From positions 102,735 to 166,734 of the forward strand of contig NZ_CXWE01000010.1 in assembly GCF_001404515.1 (NCBI RefSeq): a stretch of 64,000 nucleotides of DNA. Reading direction: 5' to 3'. Every line of letters starts with the position of its first letter. Within the stretch, counting starts at the first letter, position 1. The translations under genes were made by a program, and so were the position numbers. Origin of the DNA: Roseibium album. GTDB taxonomy: Bacteria; Pseudomonadota; Alphaproteobacteria; Rhizobiales; Stappiaceae. The notes under the pieces were generated by a model. It was given only the letters and a program-made list of their open reading frames with translations, was not told the origin of the DNA and searched no databases. Shown in pieces: positions 60,262 through 64,000 of the stretch.

Positions 60262-61434
60262 ATGATCGAAAGCTGGCGCTGGTTCGGACCGCACGATCCG
60301 ATTTCTCTGAATGACGTTCGTCAGACCGGTGCAACCGGCATCGTGACTGCATTGCACGAAATCCCGAACGGAACTTTCTGGCCGGAGGAAGAAATCGCGG
60401 CGCGTCGGCAGATGATCGAGGATGCGGGTCTGACCTGGCAGGTCGCCGAGAGCATTCCGGTTCATGAGGACATCAAGACCGGTGCGCCTGGCTGGGAACG
60501 CTGGGCACGGAATTGGGCGGAAACCGCAAACGCTCTTGCCCGGCAGGGCATCACGACCATTTGCTACAACTTCATGCCGGTCCTGGATTGGACGCGCACC
60601 GATCTCGACTACTGTCTGGAGGGTGGCGCCACCGCCTTGCGGTTTGAATTCGCCGCCTATGCGGCCTTCGACCTTTTCATCCTGGAAAGGGATGGCGCCG
60701 AAGTTGACTACAGCAGCGGCGATATTGCCGCAGCCCAATCCTACCTTGCCGCCTGTTCGCATGAGGACCGGGACCGGTTGACTGCCAATATCATTGCAGG
60801 TCTCCCCGGATCAGAAGAAAGTTACACACTCGATGCCTTCAGGGACCGGCTTGCCGCCTATCGGGACATCGGACGCGAACAACACTTTCAGCATCTTCGG
60901 AATTTTCTGGAGACGGTCATTCCAGCGGTCGAGGATGCCGGTGTCGTCCTTGCGCTCCATCCTGATGACCCGCCGCGCCCCCTGTTCGGACTGCCGCGCA
61001 TTGCCAGCACGCTTTCGGATCTGGAGCGAATAGCGTCGATGAATGCTTCCCCGGCAAATGGATTTACCTTGTGCACCGGTTCGCTCGGTGTGCACCCGGA
61101 CAACGACCTCCCCGCGATCGTCGAGGCCATGGGCGATCGTATTCACTTCGCCCATCTGCGGGCAACTCGCCGGGAGGGCGATCCGCGCAGCTTTTACGAA
61201 GACGCTCATCTTGGCGGTGACATTGATATGGTTGCAATCATCCGGGCGCTGCGCCGGATGGAAGCAGGATCCGGAAAACGCATTCCCATGCGGCCGGATC
61301 ACGGGCATCGGATCCTGAACGATCTGAGCGGAGCCTCCACACCGGGCTATCCGGCAATTGGACGGCTCAAGGGTCTGGCGGAACTGCGCGGCGTGATCCG
61401 TGCGGTGGATTCCATTGACAACCTGCGCTCTTGA
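60262..61434 (+). CDS. uxuA: Mannonate dehydratase
   Basis: A 390-residue UxuA TIM-barrel enzyme: SWRWFGPHDPISL at the start, TICYNFMPVLDWTRTDL near residue 100, VLALHPDDPPRP near residue 230 and metal residues in FTLCTGSLGV and MRPDHGHRI near residue 343. It dehydrates mannonate to 2-keto-3-deoxygluconate. No KDG kinase or KDPG aldolase gene lies in the window, so the last steps are encoded elsewhere. Confidence 0.95.
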   Translation: MIESWRWFGPHDPISLNDVRQTGATGIVTALHEIPNGTFWPEEEIAARRQMIEDAGLTWQVAESIPVHEDIKTGAPGWERWARNWAETANALARQGITTICYNFMPVLDWTRTDLDYCLEGGATALRFEFAAYAAFDLFILERDGAEVDYSSGDIAAAQSYLAACSHEDRDRLTANIIAGLPGSEESYTLDAFRDRLAAYRDIGREQHFQHLRNFLETVIPAVEDAGVVLALHPDDPPRPLFGLPRIASTLSDLERIASMNASPANGFTLCTGSLGVHPDNDLPAIVEAMGDRIHFAHLRATRREGDPRSFYEDAHLGGDIDMVAIIRALRRMEAGSGKRIPMRPDHGHRILNDLSGASTPGYPAIGRLKGLAELRGVIRAVDSIDNLRS

Positions 61435-61442
61435 CGAGACGA

Positions 61443-61481
61443 CCGGTTGCGGCAGGTGACTTGACCTGCGCCCGCTACCGG
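61443..61481 (+). terminator. Two-part stem after uxuA
   Basis: CCGGT (61443-61447) pairs with ACCGG (61477-61481) and inside it GCAGGT (61452-61457) pairs with ACCTGC (61464-61469). It ends the uronide arm, although a T-run is missing. Confidence 0.45.
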
Positions 61482-61532
61482 CTACATCCATGTCCTGAAA
61501 CCTGAAGCAAGTTCCGAAGGACAGGAAGTTTG

Positions 61533-61934
61533 ATGACTGAAAGCCCGGTGAAGTCGATCGGCCTCGTTGAAGACGGTCCGGATGTGGTCCTGATCGAAAA
61601 TCTGCTGGTGCCGGCAGAAATCGGCGTACTTGATAGCGAGAAGGGGCGCAGTCAGGCGGTCCGCTTCGATGTCGAGATCGAGACAGTGGCCGGTTACAGG
61701 CGTGTCGTGCGGGAGAGCGGAACTTATGTTTCTTATGCGGACACGGTCACTTTCATACAGGACAAGGCGCAGCGTGGCGGGCATGTCGAGCTCGTGGAAG
61801 AATGGGCCGAAGCCATTGCAGAGTTTGTGCTGTCAAATCCGCTCGCCTCACGTGTCACGGTCAAGGTGACCAAACCCGATATTTTCGAAGACGCCGGCGG
61901 GGTAGGCATTCGGGTCACGCGCAAGAAGGCTTGA
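61533..61934 (+). CDS. Dihydroneopterin aldolase family protein (FolB-like)
   Basis: A 133-residue FolB-fold protein. Residues matching the known catalytic set are visible: glutamate in GVLDSEKGRSQ (about residue 37), tyrosine in YVSYADT (about residue 70) and lysine in VTKPDIF (about residue 111). FolB retro-aldol cleaves dihydroneopterin, and paralogues epimerise it. ATG 61533 follows AGGAAG. It heads a set with a DHPS-like and a pteridine-reductase-like gene. It may be a paralogue of the housekeeping folB, or the folB itself. Confidence 0.82.
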   Translation: MTESPVKSIGLVEDGPDVVLIENLLVPAEIGVLDSEKGRSQAVRFDVEIETVAGYRRVVRESGTYVSYADTVTFIQDKAQRGGHVELVEEWAEAIAEFVLSNPLASRVTVKVTKPDIFEDAGGVGIRVTRKKA

Positions 61935-62016
61935 ATTGACTTGCATTGCAAAGCACCCTTCCTTTGTGACCCCGGGCTTTTGAAACCAAAGCCGAACCAT
62001 CCGGAGACCTGCCTTC

Positions 62017-62901
62017 ATGATTTCTGCAGATCGCATTCTGCCGCTCTGGCTCAAGTATCGCGACGCTCTCGAAACCCCCGTCAGAACATTCGATTTTCCG
62101 AAATTCGGCCGCAGGTTCGAAGACAGAACCTACCAGATGGGTGTCCTGAACCTTTCGGCGGACAGCACCTATCGTGAAACCGTCTGTCACACGTTTGAAG
62201 CGGCGCTTTATCGAGGGCGGCGGATGACGCTTGAAGGTGCGGCAATGGTCGATATCGGGGCCGAGTCGACAGGCGATACGGCCGACATCGTATCCATCGA
62301 GCGGCAGATAGACCGGATGCGCCCGGTGGTTACGGCTCTCGCAGAGGAGAACATTCTGGTTTCGGTCGAAACCTATCACCCCGAGGTCGGCGTGGCGCTG
62401 CTGGAAGCAGGTGCAGGTGTTGTCAATCTGACCGGCCGTGTCGATGACCCGGCCTTCTATGAAGCCATAGCTTCTCATCAGGCAGGTGTCGTTCTCTGTT
62501 ATACACCGGGAGAAAATGCAAGGTCCGGCGACTACCTGCCACCGGCGGAAGACATTTTTGATCATCAGCTGACTTTCTTCAGGGAGCGGATCGGCATAGC
62601 GACCGATGCGGGCGTGGAGCGTCTTTGGGTGGACCCGGGTTTTGGGTTTGCATTGCATTTGCCCGATGGCCCGGACAGGATCCGCTATCAGACAGACAGC
62701 ATTCTGCAGTCTTTCCGGTTGCGTGCCCTTGGCTGGCCGGTGACGGTGCAGCTGACTGGAGCGGTTTACCTGTTTCGCGACGAGGTACGTGTTGCGCAGA
62801 CCAGTGCTGCGACGCTTGCGGTGTTGTCGAAGGCCAATCTTGTGCGCAGTCATGAAGTTTCAAGGGTGCAGCCGGTATTGAACCTGCAGGATTTTGCCTG
62901 A
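62017..62901 (+). CDS. Divergent dihydropteroate synthase-like TIM-barrel protein
   Basis: A 294-residue pterin-binding-fold protein. Motifs align with DHPS but are altered: MGVLNLSADST (residues 41-51) where DHPS has a TPDSF loop, VDIGAEST (about residues 78-85) as the conserved GxEST strand, and WVDPGFGFAL near residue 207. The C-terminal SRK motif that binds p-aminobenzoate/phosphate is missing. An extra 40-residue N-terminal part precedes it. It probably binds a pterin but may not make dihydropteroate. The same strand holds FolB-like and reductase-like neighbours. Confidence 0.78.
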   Translation: MISADRILPLWLKYRDALETPVRTFDFPKFGRRFEDRTYQMGVLNLSADSTYRETVCHTFEAALYRGRRMTLEGAAMVDIGAESTGDTADIVSIERQIDRMRPVVTALAEENILVSVETYHPEVGVALLEAGAGVVNLTGRVDDPAFYEAIASHQAGVVLCYTPGENARSGDYLPPAEDIFDHQLTFFRERIGIATDAGVERLWVDPGFGFALHLPDGPDRIRYQTDSILQSFRLRALGWPVTVQLTGAVYLFRDEVRVAQTSAATLAVLSKANLVRSHEVSRVQPVLNLQDFA

Positions 62902-62921
62902 CACAAACTGGGGGAACGACT

Positions 62922-63677
62922 ATGGCATCAAATCACATTGCGTTGGTAACAGGAGCGGGAAAGCGCCTCGGCAAGGCCATTGCCAAGGGTCTTGCCGACA
63001 AGGGATACGCGATCGGACTTCATTTCAATTCGTCGGTTGGTGGCGCTCAGGAACTTCATGATGAGATCCGCGCTTCTGGTGGTCAGGCAGTTCTGCTGCA
63101 GAAGGATTTGAGCCGGCCCGAACTTGCAGGCGAACTGATTGCCGAAACTGCCGCCGCACTTGGCGGCCCGGTTTCGGTCCTCGTCAATTCTGCGTCTGCT
63201 TTCAATACGGACAGCCTTCACGACCTGACCCATGAAAGCTGGCAATTCCTGATGAACGTGAATGCGGCGGCTCCGGTCTTTCTGATGCAGGCCTTTGCCA
63301 ATCAGGATCCGTTGCCCGAAACCGGGTCGATCGTGAACATGCTGGACACTCAGATGCTGTCGGCATCACCTGAAAGGTTCAGTTATTTCTGTGGCAAGTT
63401 TGCGTTGGAAGGGGCGACCCGGCTCGCGGCCTTTGAGCTTGGGGCGAAGAAGATCCGTGTCAACGCCATCGCACCGGGGCTCATACTTCCGAGTGACCAG
63501 ACGCAGGAGAACTTTGACAGCCGGCAGAACCTGACACCCCTCGGGCCCGGGCTTGGACCGGATGACATCGTTGGTGCGGTGCAGTACCTGGTCGATGCGA
63601 AACAGGTGAGCGGACATACGTTTGTTGTCGACGCCGGCCAGCGGCTGATGGGTTTCGGAAATTCACCGATCGGCTGA
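62922..63677 (+). CDS. SDR-family oxidoreductase, pteridine reductase/FolM-like
   Basis: A 251-residue short-chain dehydrogenase. The cofactor loop TGAGKRLGKAI (about residues 10-20) has the TGxxKRxG form typical of pteridine reductases and dihydromonapterin reductase rather than the TGxxxGxG of most SDRs. NSASAF near residue 90 and the catalytic YFCGK (Y and K four apart, about residue 155) follow; NMLDTQML replaces the usual catalytic serine strand, as in PTR1-like enzymes. Expected to reduce a dihydropterin with NADPH. Starts 20 bases after the DHPS-like gene. Confidence 0.82.
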   Translation: MASNHIALVTGAGKRLGKAIAKGLADKGYAIGLHFNSSVGGAQELHDEIRASGGQAVLLQKDLSRPELAGELIAETAAALGGPVSVLVNSASAFNTDSLHDLTHESWQFLMNVNAAAPVFLMQAFANQDPLPETGSIVNMLDTQMLSASPERFSYFCGKFALEGATRLAAFELGAKKIRVNAIAPGLILPSDQTQENFDSRQNLTPLGPGLGPDDIVGAVQYLVDAKQVSGHTFVVDAGQRLMGFGNSPIG

Positions 63678-63770
63678 GCATGGCGCCCGGTTCTGAATTA
63701 GCTAATAGATGGTTAATATCCACCGGTGGGGCACCAGGGAAATTTTTCCCAAAAAAATTCAATTAGCCTG

Positions 63771-63799
63771 TTGACGTTATAAGATGTGGTGCGTATAAC
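63771..63799 (+). promoter_or_regulatory. Strong rRNA-type promoter
   Basis: TTGACG (63771-63776) and TATAAC (63794-63799) are separated by exactly 17 bases and preceded by an AT-rich stretch (AATTTTTCCCAAAAAAATTC) resembling an UP element. It reads toward the rRNA leader at the window end. Confidence 0.7.
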
Positions 63800-64000
63800 C
63801 GCGCTCATCGACGGCGGCGATGTCGCTGGCGGCAGGGTTTTGTGACCTTAATTCCAGAAAATTGGTCTTTGTTGGCCGGGTCGAGAGGTTCGGTTAAGGC
63901 TTGTTTTTGTTGTGATTTTGGTTTTGCCTTTTGAGGTTTTTCCTCGGTTCTTTGACAATTTGGTAATGAAGGAAGGGAAGCGTAGGCGGCGTTGGCCTTG
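63800..64000 (+). other. Probable rRNA operon leader with boxA-like element
   Basis: The sequence from the promoter to the window end contains no ORF. GGTTCTTTGACAATTTGG at about 63947-63964 resembles the boxA antitermination element, and the following GAAGGAAGGGAAGCGTAGG resembles the RNase III spacer before alphaproteobacterial 16S genes. The 16S gene itself must start beyond the window. Confidence 0.65.

Noticed and set aside
1..64000. CRISPR arrays and tRNA genes
   Set aside because: No regularly spaced repeats and no cloverleaf with CCA-type end were noticed by reading; a tRNA search program could still find one.

Overview
The window looks like chromosomal DNA of a metabolically versatile marine alphaproteobacterium, most likely Roseibium/Labrenzia (Stappiaceae) or a close relative. 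The reasons are high-GC coding DNA with short, ATGA-coupled operons, a form I CO dehydrogenase (cox) cluster, and a 3-/4-hydroxyproline catabolic cluster that, as I remember it, matches one published for Labrenzia aggregata. The taxonomic call is inference; no 16S sequence lies inside the window, although the promoter and leader of an rRNA operon end it.

Layout. 1-8600: two tripartite tricarboxylate transporter (TTT) sets with a Gfo/Idh/MocA oxidoreductase, a signal-less DctP-like protein and an OsmC protein. 8667-16625: small-molecule catabolism and regulators (Ldh2-type dehydrogenase, cupin, BKACE/DUF849 enzyme, two more Gfo/Idh/MocA proteins, two LysR regulators, a zeta-class GST and an XRE-cupin regulator). 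16909-24213: peptide ABC transporter operon ending in a Xaa-Pro aminopeptidase. 24409-27436: two ArsR-type modules with clear palindromic operators (ArsR + flavin oxidoreductase; ArsR + SRPBCC + DHFR-like). 27542-36754: GntR regulator, amino-acid ABC transporter and five hydroxyproline enzymes.

36713-38530 is an island: a 38-bp exact direct repeat of the 3' end of the trans-3-hydroxyproline dehydratase gene brackets about 1.74 kb of partly AT-rich, gene-poor DNA holding tiny membrane ORFs and a broken Hint (intein/hedgehog-like) gene. The repeat regenerates the end of the target gene, as integrative elements do, but no integrase remains. 38786-39683: 1-Cys peroxiredoxin and a nested palindromic repeat.

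39752-49199: cox cluster on the minus strand in the order coxC-M-S-L-D-E-F-G plus a small membrane protein gene. CoxL carries the form I active-site motif, so CO oxidation is the likely activity. 49318-61434: a divergent uronide regulon. TRAP transporter, GH31 and GH2 glycosidases without signal peptides, UxaC, UxuB-like, UxuA and a GntR regulator would import an intact glucuronide, split it in the cytoplasm and take glucuronate to 2-keto-3-deoxygluconate. Two UxuR-like palindromes lie in the divergent promoter region. 61533-63677: a FolB-like, divergent DHPS-like and pteridine-reductase-like triad, the best candidate for an undescribed pathway here. 63771-64000: strong rRNA-type promoter, boxA-like element and rrn leader.
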